DNA of 64,000 bases from Spartobacteria bacterium (GTDB lineage: Bacteria > Verrucomicrobiota > Verrucomicrobiia > Chthoniobacterales > UBA10450), in contig PNAA01000024.1 of assembly GCA_003169975.1 (NCBI GenBank), forward strand, positions 99,273 through 163,272, written 5' to 3'. The notes beneath the pieces were generated by a model. That model did no database searches and was not told the DNA's origin. It saw only the letters and a list, made by a program, of their open reading frames with translations. A program made the translations under genes and the position numbers. Shown piece by piece: positions 53,657 through 61,605 of this stretch. Each line of letters starts with the position of its first letter. The stretch's first letter is position 1.

Positions 53657-55281
53657 TTGCACCGCTCGTTATGCCTAACGATTGCGGGATGGTGCCTTTG
53701 TGCGCCGCTCGCCATGCAGGCGGCGACCGCCGCGCAGCCTTCGCCCGAACCGGTGGCAGCACTCTCGGCTCAGCGCGCCGCGGCGGAGCGCGGCAAAATT
53801 CATCAGACCGGCGTCGCCTACAGCCAGTGGATCGACGGCCTCGCGCAGGACAGCGGCAGCCCGTTTCTGCAGCGGCGCGTCTTTGATCGCGTCACTTGGA
53901 TGCGGCTCCTGGCCTGCGCCGGGACGCTTCTGATTGTCGGCCTGGCGACCGGCTGGTTTCTCTGGTTCGTCCGCCGGCGCGCGGGCCGAATCGAGTCCGA
54001 CGAAGAGCAGTCATGGCAGGCCCTCGCGGCGGCTGCCGTTCGCAAGCCACTTGCGCTGCTCGCCTGGGTGATCGGCGGTTTTCTCTCGCTCATGCCGATC
54101 GTCGAGGGGATTGCCTCGCGCCCACGCGGCTCTTCCTCGTGAACGGGTTGACCGCGATCCTCTACGCCGGTCGGGTGACCGCGGTTCTCTGGCTGATTTT
54201 TCAAATCATCCGCGGGGCGGAAAAACGGATGCGGCAGTGGGCGCAGGGCACGGGCAAGGTGCTCAACAACGTCATCGTGCCGGTGGCCGGCCAGACGCTC
54301 CGCCTGGCCGTCCCGCTCCTTGCCATCATTTTGCTCCTGCCGCTTTTGAGCCTGCCGGATCGTTGGACCTGGGTAACGCAAAAGGGCTTTGGCATCCTGC
54401 TCATCGTTAGTCTGGCCTACCTCATCATCCGCGGCGTGCGCGCCGTGCAGGTGGCGCTGATGCGGGAGCATCGGTTGGATGTGGAGGACATCCTCGCCGC
54501 GCGCCGGATTTACACCCAGGTCTCGGTCATTCGCAAGATCATCATCGCGGCGGTCGTGATCCTCGGCACGGGCTCGATCCTGATGATGTTCGATCCCGTT
54601 AGGCAACTTGGGACCAGCATTCTCGCTTCCGCCGGGATCGCGGGCATCGTCCTCGGTTTCGCGGCGCAAAAGACGCTCGGAAATCTGCTCGCCGGCATCC
54701 AGATCGCGCTCAGCCAGCCGATCCTGATCGACGACGTCGTGATCGTGGAAGGTGAGTTTGGCCGGATCGAGGAAATCACCCTCACCTTTGTGACCGTGCG
54801 GACGTGGGACCTGCGGCGGCTGGTCGTGCCGATCACCTATTTTATCGAGAAGCCGTTCCAGAACTGGAGTCGCAAATCGACCGAAATATTGGGAGCGGTT
54901 TTTCTTTATCTCGATTACCAGGTGCCGTTAGGCGAGCTGCGCGAGGAGGTGAAAAGGCTGGTCGATGGCAACGAAAAATGGGACCGCCAGGTGTGTGGCG
55001 TGCAGGTCACCGACACGAAGGAAAGCACGATCGAAGTGCGTGTCGTGGTCAGTAGCACAAACGCCTCGAGGAATTTCGATCTGCGCTGCGAAGGGCTGAT
55101 CGAATTCCTGCGCGCCAAATATCCGGAAAGTCTGCCGCGGACGCGGCTGGCGTTGCAGCGGCTCGATGACACCGGCCAGCCGCAGACCCGCCACGGCGCG
55201 GCGGTCGAAGGAAAAGAGCACGAGCGCGGCTCGACCGCCCCGGGCCTGGAGCCGAAAGATTCGGATGGATCTACTCGTTGA
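53657..55281 (+). pseudogene. MscS-family mechanosensitive channel gene split by a frameshift
   Basis: The upstream frame encodes a signal-like start (TTG at 53657), a helix (LLACAGTLLIVGLATGWFLWF region) and ALLAWVIGGFLSLMP, then breaks at the C run 54121-54123. The next frame carries on with RLFLVNGLTAILYAGRV, the pore helix region GTSILASAGIAGIVLGFAA and the MscS beta domain (QPILIDDVVIVEGEFG, DLRRLVVPITYF). Adding one C restores a single frame, so this may be a real deletion or a sequencing error. It is otherwise complete and would gate ion flow on osmotic down-shock. An alternative start at 53549 would translate the class D repeat. Confidence 0.8.
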
Positions 55282-55507
55282 AGTCGACGTTTCGTGCCCG
55301 CACTGCGGCGAGGTTTTCCCCTTGCAAATCGACACTTCGCAAGGCGAGCACACCATGATTGAAGACTGCAGTGTCTGTTGTCGCCCGATCACCTTACAAC
55401 TGGAATGCCTTCCGGGCGAAGTGCTTAGCATGCGCGAGGAAGATTGAGCCGCTGGCGTCCGCGGCGCAAGAATCGTAGAAACCTGGGACGTTCCCAATGG
55501 CTGCGTT
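55258..55507. repeat. Direct repeat, left copy (CPXCG locus)
   Basis: About 250 bases that recur at 57254-57504 with roughly 85% identity by eye. It includes the whole CPXCG gene plus a relic of the next gene's start: ACGTTCCCAATGGCTGCG here matches ATGTTCCAGAAGGATGCG at 57485. Confidence 0.8.
55265..55447 (+). CDS. CPXCG-motif cysteine-rich zinc-binding protein
   Basis: 60 residues. CPHCGEVF near the start and CSVCCRPI later provide four or more cysteines for one zinc site, the CPXCG family pattern. It overlaps the end of the MscS gene by 17 bases. Family role is unknown. The second copy at 57261 is broken, so this is the only intact one here. Confidence 0.8.
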   Translation: MDLLVEVDVSCPHCGEVFPLQIDTSQGEHTMIEDCSVCCRPITLQLECLPGEVLSMREED

Positions 55508-55523
55508 CGCCGCCGCCGCATCG

Positions 55524-57152
55524 TTACTTTTGTGTTTCCAAGCCGAGCCTCTTTTGGACCTCGCCCAAGGATGGAACATTGCGATAGTATTCGTTAGGCA
55601 ACTCGTTCCTAAAATCGCTCCAGGCCACGAAGCGCAGACCTGTTCCGGGCGGCTCCTTTAGATCGGCGCGCAAGAGAGGCGCAAACAACTTCAAATCCCA
55701 ATCATCGAATTCCTGCGTCAACGCGCCGAGCGGGACGTTGGGAATCGGGAGATTCGCTCTCTGGCATTCGCGCGCCATGGCCACAACGGCCTGCCACGCG
55801 CGCGCGTGGGAAATCATCGATCGCGGTTCCACCTTTGGATAGACATTGGCGGCATACTGCAGATTGCCAAGGATCGCGCAAACCATCAGGCCTGCATTCA
55901 AACTTGCGTTGAGCAGGCTGGGCGCGGAAGCAAAAAGGAAAAGGAGTTCGCCCAACAGCCCGGCGAGCGCAAACGTGCTCGGGATGAGGTAGCGGGAGCC
56001 CGCCAGGTAATCCGCAAATCCGTGAGGCGATGGCTCTCGCCACGCTCGAACTGAGGCCAGGACAATAATCCCCAGGAACGAGACTGAGGCAAAAGTCCGA
56101 AGGACAAACCTTGCCTGGTTCGGCGTCGTCGGTTCTCGGAGGAAGCGAAGGAAGGCGGAACTAACGAGAAAACCAAAGCCCAGAAGGATCGCCAGGCCAT
56201 AGGGCCAGTCTTGAGTGATCTGCCACGCGCTGGGTATTAGCTGGCCTGCGCTGACAAGGCTGCGCACCGTGGCAAAAGCAAAATTTGGGATGAAACCAAG
56301 AGACGCCATCAAGAATGAAGTGGTCTGCCATCCCGTCGCCGGGGCAGCGGCCTTTTCCCAGGGAAACTCGAGCATGACTGCGGCGTGAAGCGTCGTTAGC
56401 GCGATCATGCTCAAGAGTGGGAGTATTATCTTCGAGTCATCCGAGGAGACACGGCGTCGAGTCCCAAGCCAAATGCCAGCCAGCGTGGCCGCCGTGGCTG
56501 CGACGGTCGCTATCCCCAGGCCGAGAAAGTGCAGCGAGGCATAGGACGCTCCGGCGGCGAGCCACGGCCAGAGTGATTCGCCTGGTCGGCGGACCGTTTG
56601 AACCAGACTCAGCAGGCCGAGCACAGTGAAGAGGAGCCAAAAGATTTGCAGGATCATGAAGGGCCACGCGACGAAGTCTCGCATCTGCGGTTGGAAGATC
56701 AGAATCGCGGACAGGCCGACGGCGGAGAAGCCGGCCCTAAGTCGGGTTAGCTGTAAGGCGCACCCAGTGTTGCGCGCGAACAGAAATAACGTCGTAGCCA
56801 GCAACGCCAGGACGGTGATCTGACGCCACTTCCAGAATCCAGCGTGAGTGCCGATCAGTTTTGCGGTCGCGAATTCGAACAGAAAAGCAAACGGCGTGTA
56901 ATGCCCCTTGAAGCTTTTCGTCAAAAGATTTTTTTCGAAGTCGTGTTGCACGGCGGGGGCGGCGTTGGAAAGGAACAAATACCATCCGCTCTCGGCGCGC
57001 AGAAAGTTGCTTTGCGTATGGTGATAAACGAACGCCGTCACGATCCACCACAAAAGAAACGTGCTCATGAATGCGACCATCGGTGAAGATCTCCGCGCCG
57101 CTGCGGTGTCTTCTCGTTCGCCACTCGGCCAAGGCTTGAGCAATCCTGTCAC
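55524..57152 (-). CDS. Polytopic membrane protein, possibly glycosyltransferase-C-like
   Basis: 542 residues with about 11-12 hydrophobic helices, on the strand opposite its neighbours. The N-terminal portion (FLRAESGWYLFLSN, THAGFWKWRQITVLAL) resembles the layout of GT-C membrane proteins, which often have an acidic residue in the first loop, but no definite motif was found. It is bracketed by two copies of the CPXCG locus and looks less GC-rich than its surroundings, both consistent with acquisition. Later ATGs (25 and 29 codons in) are possible starts. Confidence 0.6.
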   Translation of the reverse strand: MTGLLKPWPSGEREDTAAARRSSPMVAFMSTFLLWWIVTAFVYHHTQSNFLRAESGWYLFLSNAAPAVQHDFEKNLLTKSFKGHYTPFAFLFEFATAKLIGTHAGFWKWRQITVLALLATTLFLFARNTGCALQLTRLRAGFSAVGLSAILIFQPQMRDFVAWPFMILQIFWLLFTVLGLLSLVQTVRRPGESLWPWLAAGASYASLHFLGLGIATVAATAATLAGIWLGTRRRVSSDDSKIILPLLSMIALTTLHAAVMLEFPWEKAAAPATGWQTTSFLMASLGFIPNFAFATVRSLVSAGQLIPSAWQITQDWPYGLAILLGFGFLVSSAFLRFLREPTTPNQARFVLRTFASVSFLGIIVLASVRAWREPSPHGFADYLAGSRYLIPSTFALAGLLGELLFLFASAPSLLNASLNAGLMVCAILGNLQYAANVYPKVEPRSMISHARAWQAVVAMARECQRANLPIPNVPLGALTQEFDDWDLKLFAPLLRADLKEPPGTGLRFVAWSDFRNELPNEYYRNVPSLGEVQKRLGLETQK

Positions 57153-57253
57153 GGGAAGACGCCAAGCGAAACAGATCCACTTTATCTTGTCGAAACATTA
57201 CGAGGGGATGAAGAGACTGGTGGTCGGCACTTCGAAGTGGGGCCGCCAGGTGT

Positions 57254-57504
57254 GATTCCGATGGATCTACTTGTTGGAATCGACGTTTCGTGCCCGCATT
57301 GCGGGGAGGTCTTTCCCTTGCAGATCGACACTTCACAGGGCGAGCACACCATGATCGAAGACGGCAGCGTGTGTTGCCGCCCGATCACCTTGCAACTGGA
57401 AATGCCGGCCGGGCGAAGTGCTTGGCATGCGCGAGGAAGATTGAGGCGCTTGCGCTTTCGGCGCAAAAATCGTAGAAACGAAGGATGTTCCAGAAGGATG
57501 CGAT
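57254..57504. repeat. Direct repeat, right copy (CPXCG locus)
   Basis: Partner of 55258-55507. Just before it, 57239-57254 matches an internal mscS stretch (54980-54995) at 15 of 16 bases, so the copied segment seems to have included the 3' part of mscS with about 260 bases lost. Confidence 0.75.
57261..57444 (+). pseudogene. Decayed second copy of the CPXCG protein gene
   Basis: It starts MDLLVGIDVSCPHCGE but the later zinc site reads DGSVCC instead of DCSVCC, and an extra A at 57400-57402 shifts the frame (LEMPAGRSAW instead of LECLPGEVLS). In the original frame the TGA would be at 57442-57444. Loss of a cysteine and the frame together point to a redundant copy that is decaying. Confidence 0.75.
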
Positions 57505-58306
57505 CGTGCGGCTCCTGCGCGACAACGATCCCGCCACCGTTACTTTGCTGAAGGAGCAGCTTATCGAGTCCGGCATGGAAGGCGCCGCGGCTTTGCGCGA
57601 TTTGCTCGCGCTGGATGACGCAGCGGTGACGGCGCACGTGCGCGAGGTGCTCGAGAAAATCGAGACCGATGAAGCGCAGGACGAAATGCTGCTCTGCGCG
57701 CATTTGTTTCCGGAACACGGCGACATCGAGGCGGCATGGTGGCTCCTGACGCTCTGCTTTGAACCGGACGCGCCGATCGCAAAATTACGGCGCAAGCTCG
57801 ACGCGTGGGGACGGCGGCTGCGCATGCTGGTCGCGAAAGCCGGATCGGCGCGCGAGCGACTCCAGGCCCTTACGACTTTTCTGGCGGAGGATCTCGGGTT
57901 CCGCGGGAACGCGGAGGAGTATTACGATCCGAAGAATTCGCTCCTGAGCGACGTGATCGAGACGCGGCTCGGAATTCCGATCTCGCTCGCCATGCTCTAT
58001 GTGATCGTTGGCCGCCGCGCCAATATGCAGATCGACGGGATCAATTTGCCGGGCCACTTCATCACGCGTTACGACAGAATCCTGTTCGACCCGTTCCACC
58101 AGGGGCGAATCCTGTCGCGGCCGGATTGCGAGGCGATTCTCGCCCGGCAACGGCTAAAAACGGAGTCGAGTTATTTCGCGCCGGCCTCGCCGCGGCTCGT
58201 CCTCATGCGGATGCTGGCCAATCTGCTCTTCATTTTCGAGCGCGCGGGCGAGAAGCAGAAGCACCAACTCGTGATGAGCTGGTTGAAGGCGCTGGATCGG
58301 GACTGA
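57485..58306 (+). CDS. SirB1/transglutaminase-like protein
   Basis: 273 residues. AEEYYDPKNSLLSDVIETR and GIPISLAMLYVIVGRR then INLPGHFITRYDRILFDPF match the SirB1 family with a transglutaminase-like fold; an N-terminal helical repeat (VRLLRDNDPATVTLL) precedes. The typical catalytic Cys of transglutaminases is not evident, so enzymatic activity is doubtful. It is convergent with the FGGY kinase; a class C repeat fills the gap. Confidence 0.8.
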   Translation: MFQKDAIVRLLRDNDPATVTLLKEQLIESGMEGAAALRDLLALDDAAVTAHVREVLEKIETDEAQDEMLLCAHLFPEHGDIEAAWWLLTLCFEPDAPIAKLRRKLDAWGRRLRMLVAKAGSARERLQALTTFLAEDLGFRGNAEEYYDPKNSLLSDVIETRLGIPISLAMLYVIVGRRANMQIDGINLPGHFITRYDRILFDPFHQGRILSRPDCEAILARQRLKTESSYFAPASPRLVLMRMLANLLFIFERAGEKQKHQLVMSWLKALDRD

Positions 58307-58377
58307 TTGTAGCCGGGGTCGGTCACCCCGGTGGCGAGGAGCGTATCCGCAAGTGGCCGGGGTCAACGCCCCCGGCT
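58307..58377. repeat. Class C hairpin repeat between convergent genes
   Basis: Starts TTGTAGCCGGGGTC directly after the SirB1-like stop and ends CCCCCGGCTAAA. The FGGY kinase on the other strand ends in SRGR plus a TGA that lies in the repeat, the same ending as NnrS at 5020. Confidence 0.8.
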
Positions 58378-59781
58378 AAAGAGCAGCTCTTCGAGTTGAA
58401 TTTGACGTGCCCGAGCTTGGCGCGCGTCGGTTGCTTTGGCCCGGTCGTGACGAATGACTTTGCCGCGTTTCAGTGTCGGAATTCTTCCGCCCAGCTGCTC
58501 CAGAACGTGAACCGCGGCGCCGCGCAGCGATGCTTCCTGATCGAGGCAAGTCTCCAGATCGTGCCCGAGGGCGTCGGCGAGGATTTGCAGCGAGGCAGGC
58601 GATTGCAATATCCCGCCGGAGACGATGACTCTTTTCGCGGGACCGATCGCGCCTTCCAGCTGTTCGAGAATCTGGGCTAGCCGGTGATACACCGCGGTGG
58701 TCGTGGCGCGGAGGAGATCGACCGCGGTAGTCGCCTGGGTGAGGCCGAGAATGGCGCCGTCGAGACGCTCGGGCCAGCTGGGCGCGCGTTCGCTGACCCA
58801 AAAGGGCAGAATCGTCAGGCGCGCGGACGCCGCGGACGGCTGGCGCAGAACTTTCTCGAGCGCGTGCTCGTCGTCTGCCAAGCGAAGTTCGCGCCGGCAC
58901 CAGGCGCGCAGGTTACCGGCGTTGCTGACCGCGCCGCCGAGGAGGGCGCGTTCTTGATCAACCACAAAACGGAAGAGGCCGAAAGGCAGGCGCGCATTCG
59001 CCGCCGGAATGGCGCGGACGGCGGCGCTCGTCCCGATATTGATCGCGACGATTCCCGGGCGGCCGGCTCCGGAGCCAAGGTTGCTGGCGGCGCCGTCGCC
59101 GATCGCGGGGAAGACGGTCACGCCATCGAGGTGCACCGCGTCGCGGAGCGGGCCGAGCCGCGAACTCGTTAGGCCGGAAATTTCGAGAAGAACTTTGTCC
59201 CAATCGCGCCGCGCAAAATCGTAAAGGCCCGTGCCGCTGGCCATCGAGTGGCTGCAGCCGCGGGCTCCGAAAGCCTTTTCGAAAATCCACTCCGCGGGTG
59301 AGACCCAGCGCGTCACGCGACGGAATAATCCTGGTTGCGTGCGCTGCAGCCAGAGGAGCTTGGCCGGCCAAAAAGAGGCGCGCAGCATGCAACCGGTGCG
59401 TTGCTGGATGGCGCGCTCCTCGAGTCTTTCGCGCAGACGGGCCGCATCCTCGGCGCAGCGCGCATCGGCCCAGGTATAAATCGGGGTGAGCGGTTCGCCG
59501 GCACGATCAAGCCCGAGCAGGCTGTGCCAGAAACCGGAACCGCCGATGGCCGGGACCGGGCCTTTCGTCAGGCGGCGCGTCTGCCGAAGGCAATTCCTGG
59601 TCGCACGCCACAAAACAGCGGGATCGAGTTCCGCGCCGTGCTCGGCGGAATGGCGGACGCGATAAACCTGGCTGGCGCCGGAACCCGGAACGCGCTGCGC
59701 CTTTTCGTCGAAAAGCGCCGTCCGGACGGAGGAGGTGCCGATGTCGATGGCCAGGACGGCCGGCTCCGGGCGGCGGTGCAT
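58363..59781 (-). CDS. FGGY-family carbohydrate kinase (gluconokinase/xylulokinase-like)
   Basis: 472 residues from MHRRPEPAVLAID. The ATPase fold is visible in AIDIGTSSVRTALFDEK, INIGTSAAVRAIP and RVIVSGGILQSPAS. It phosphorylates a sugar acid or ketose, perhaps gluconate; substrate is not settled by sequence. The last residues SRGR and the stop are repeat-derived (class C). An in-frame start at 59868 adds 29 non-conserved residues. Confidence 0.87.
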   Translation of the reverse strand: MHRRPEPAVLAIDIGTSSVRTALFDEKAQRVPGSGASQVYRVRHSAEHGAELDPAVLWRATRNCLRQTRRLTKGPVPAIGGSGFWHSLLGLDRAGEPLTPIYTWADARCAEDAARLRERLEERAIQQRTGCMLRASFWPAKLLWLQRTQPGLFRRVTRWVSPAEWIFEKAFGARGCSHSMASGTGLYDFARRDWDKVLLEISGLTSSRLGPLRDAVHLDGVTVFPAIGDGAASNLGSGAGRPGIVAINIGTSAAVRAIPAANARLPFGLFRFVVDQERALLGGAVSNAGNLRAWCRRELRLADDEHALEKVLRQPSAASARLTILPFWVSERAPSWPERLDGAILGLTQATTAVDLLRATTTAVYHRLAQILEQLEGAIGPAKRVIVSGGILQSPASLQILADALGHDLETCLDQEASLRGAAVHVLEQLGGRIPTLKRGKVIRHDRAKATDARQARARQIQLEELLFSRGR

Positions 59782-59890
59782 CGGGGAAAGTAAACGGGGT
59801 GCCACCGACGAAGAGAAGTCTTTTCGCGCTTGGCGCGGGGGTCGGTTTTCACGATTCTTGATCCGCACGGTTGGTGCCTAACGATTTTCC

Positions 59891-60316
59891 ATGTACAACA
59901 AGATCCTCGTCGCGCTTGATAACAGCAGCACCGACAAGGCGATGTTTCAGCACATTGCCGAGTTGGCGAAGGTGCATGCGGCGGAGTTGCTGCTCGTCCA
60001 TGTGGCCGACGGCTGGGCGGCCCGAAACTACAATCGCTTCCAGCTCGCCGATTCCGAGGAGATGAAGGAGGACCGCGCCTACCTGGAGAAAGAGGCGGCC
60101 GATTTGCGCGCCCAGGGGCTCAAGGTCCAGACGCATCTCGCGCTGGGCGACCCGGCCACCGAAATTCTCAAGGCGTCGACCGGGGAGAAGTGCGACCTGA
60201 TTGCGATGACGACGCACGGTCACCGCTTTTTCAAGGACTTGCTTTACGGCAGTACGATCACCCAGGTGCGCCATCGCGCGAGGATGCCGGTGTTGCTCGT
60301 GAATGTTGCGAAGTAA
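59891..60316 (+). CDS. Universal stress protein (UspA family)
   Basis: 141 residues. The N-terminal YNKILVALDNSSTDKAM and the C-terminal MTTHGHRFFKDLLYGS match the UspA nucleotide-binding fold, with G-H-R-x9-G-S at the ATP site. It sits between the sugar kinase (divergent) and the glycogen synthase. The octamer CCTAACGA lies 7 bases before the ATG. Role is general stress adaptation. Confidence 0.92.
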   Translation: MYNKILVALDNSSTDKAMFQHIAELAKVHAAELLLVHVADGWAARNYNRFQLADSEEMKEDRAYLEKEAADLRAQGLKVQTHLALGDPATEILKASTGEKCDLIAMTTHGHRFFKDLLYGSTITQVRHRARMPVLLVNVAK

Positions 60317-60352
60317 AGGCTGCGCGATGTGGTTTCCTCCGAATCCGAGAGA

Positions 60353-61567
60353 ATGAAGACGCTTTTCCTGACCAACGAATACCCGCCGCACATCTATGGC
60401 GGCGCGGGCGTGCATGTCGATTACCTGTCGCGGGAGCTGGCGAAGTTGATGGAGGTGGAGGTGCGTTGTTTCGGCGATCAACAATCGTTAGGCACAAATC
60501 CGGAAGTGCGCGGTTTCGAGCTCGCAACGAGCGCCTTCACCTGCCCGCCGCGGTTGCAGTCCGTCTTCGGCGCGGTGCAACGCTGTCTCGATTTCAACAC
60601 CCTCAACATCACCGCCGACCTCGTCCATTGCCATACTTGGTACAGCCATTTCGGTGGGATCCTGGCGAAGTTGAATTACGGCATTCCGCTCGTCATCACG
60701 GTCCACTCGCTCGAGCCGCTGCGCCCTTGGAAGCGCGAACAATTGGGGGGCGGTTATGACTTCACTGTCTGGTTGGAAAAGACCGCGCTCGAGATGGCGG
60801 ACGCGGTCATCGCGGTCTCGAACGGGACGAAGGCCGATTTGGAACGGCTATTCCAGATCAAACCGGAGCGCTTACACGTGATCTACAACGGGATCGATCT
60901 CGACGAATATCGGCCGACCGATGCGACCAATGCGCTGGTGCGCCATGGGATTGATCCGGCGCGGCATTATCTGCTTTTTGTGGGGCGAATCACGCGACAA
61001 AAGGGAATCATTCACCTCGTGCGCGCGGTCCAATTCATGGATCCGGACTTCCAGATCGTCCTCTGCGCGGGCGCGCCGGACACGCCGGAGATCGCGGCGG
61101 AAATGAAAGCGGCGGTGGGCGAGGCGCAGGCGAAAAGGAGTGGCATCATCTGGATCGACGAAATGGTCGACAAGGAAACGGTGCACCAGCTCTACGCGCA
61201 GGCTGCGGTTTTTTGTTGCCCCTCGATCTACGAGCCGTTTGGAATCATCAATCTCGAGGCGATGGCCTGCGAAACCGCGGTCGTCGCGAGCGCGGTCGGC
61301 GGAATCAAGGAGGTGGTGGTCGACGGCGAGACGGGATTTCTCGTGCCCGTCGAGCAGATGATGGAAAGCCCGTTCGAGCCGATCGACCCCGAGAAATTTG
61401 AGCGCGATCTCGCCGCGCGGGTCAACGAGTTGATGGCAGATCCGGAGTTGCAAAGGAAGTTCGGACGCGCCGGCCGGAGACGCGCGGAGGGAAAATTTGG
61501 CTGGGCCGCGATCGCGCAAGAGACGAAGCGACTTTATGCATCGCTCCTCAAATCCCCTGGACGTTAG
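60353..61567 (+). CDS. glgA: Glycogen synthase, Corynebacterium-type (GT4/GlgA family)
   Basis: 404 residues. The N-terminus TLFLTNEYPPHIYGGAGVHVDYLSREL matches the TIGR02149 family in two pieces: NEYPPHIYGGAGVHV and VDYLSREL. Nucleotide-sugar binding is in FVGRITRQKGI and the C-terminal EPFGIINLEAMACET. It elongates alpha-glucan from ADP- or UDP-glucose, or makes maltose-1-phosphate as GlgM does in mycobacteria. The FGGY kinase upstream could feed the sugar pool. Confidence 0.88.
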   Translation: MKTLFLTNEYPPHIYGGAGVHVDYLSRELAKLMEVEVRCFGDQQSLGTNPEVRGFELATSAFTCPPRLQSVFGAVQRCLDFNTLNITADLVHCHTWYSHFGGILAKLNYGIPLVITVHSLEPLRPWKREQLGGGYDFTVWLEKTALEMADAVIAVSNGTKADLERLFQIKPERLHVIYNGIDLDEYRPTDATNALVRHGIDPARHYLLFVGRITRQKGIIHLVRAVQFMDPDFQIVLCAGAPDTPEIAAEMKAAVGEAQAKRSGIIWIDEMVDKETVHQLYAQAAVFCCPSIYEPFGIINLEAMACETAVVASAVGGIKEVVVDGETGFLVPVEQMMESPFEPIDPEKFERDLAARVNELMADPELQRKFGRAGRRRAEGKFGWAAIAQETKRLYASLLKSPGR

Positions 61568-61605
61568 GCACTGTCGTTATGCGCGAGGCGGTGTATCGTC
61601 TCGTG

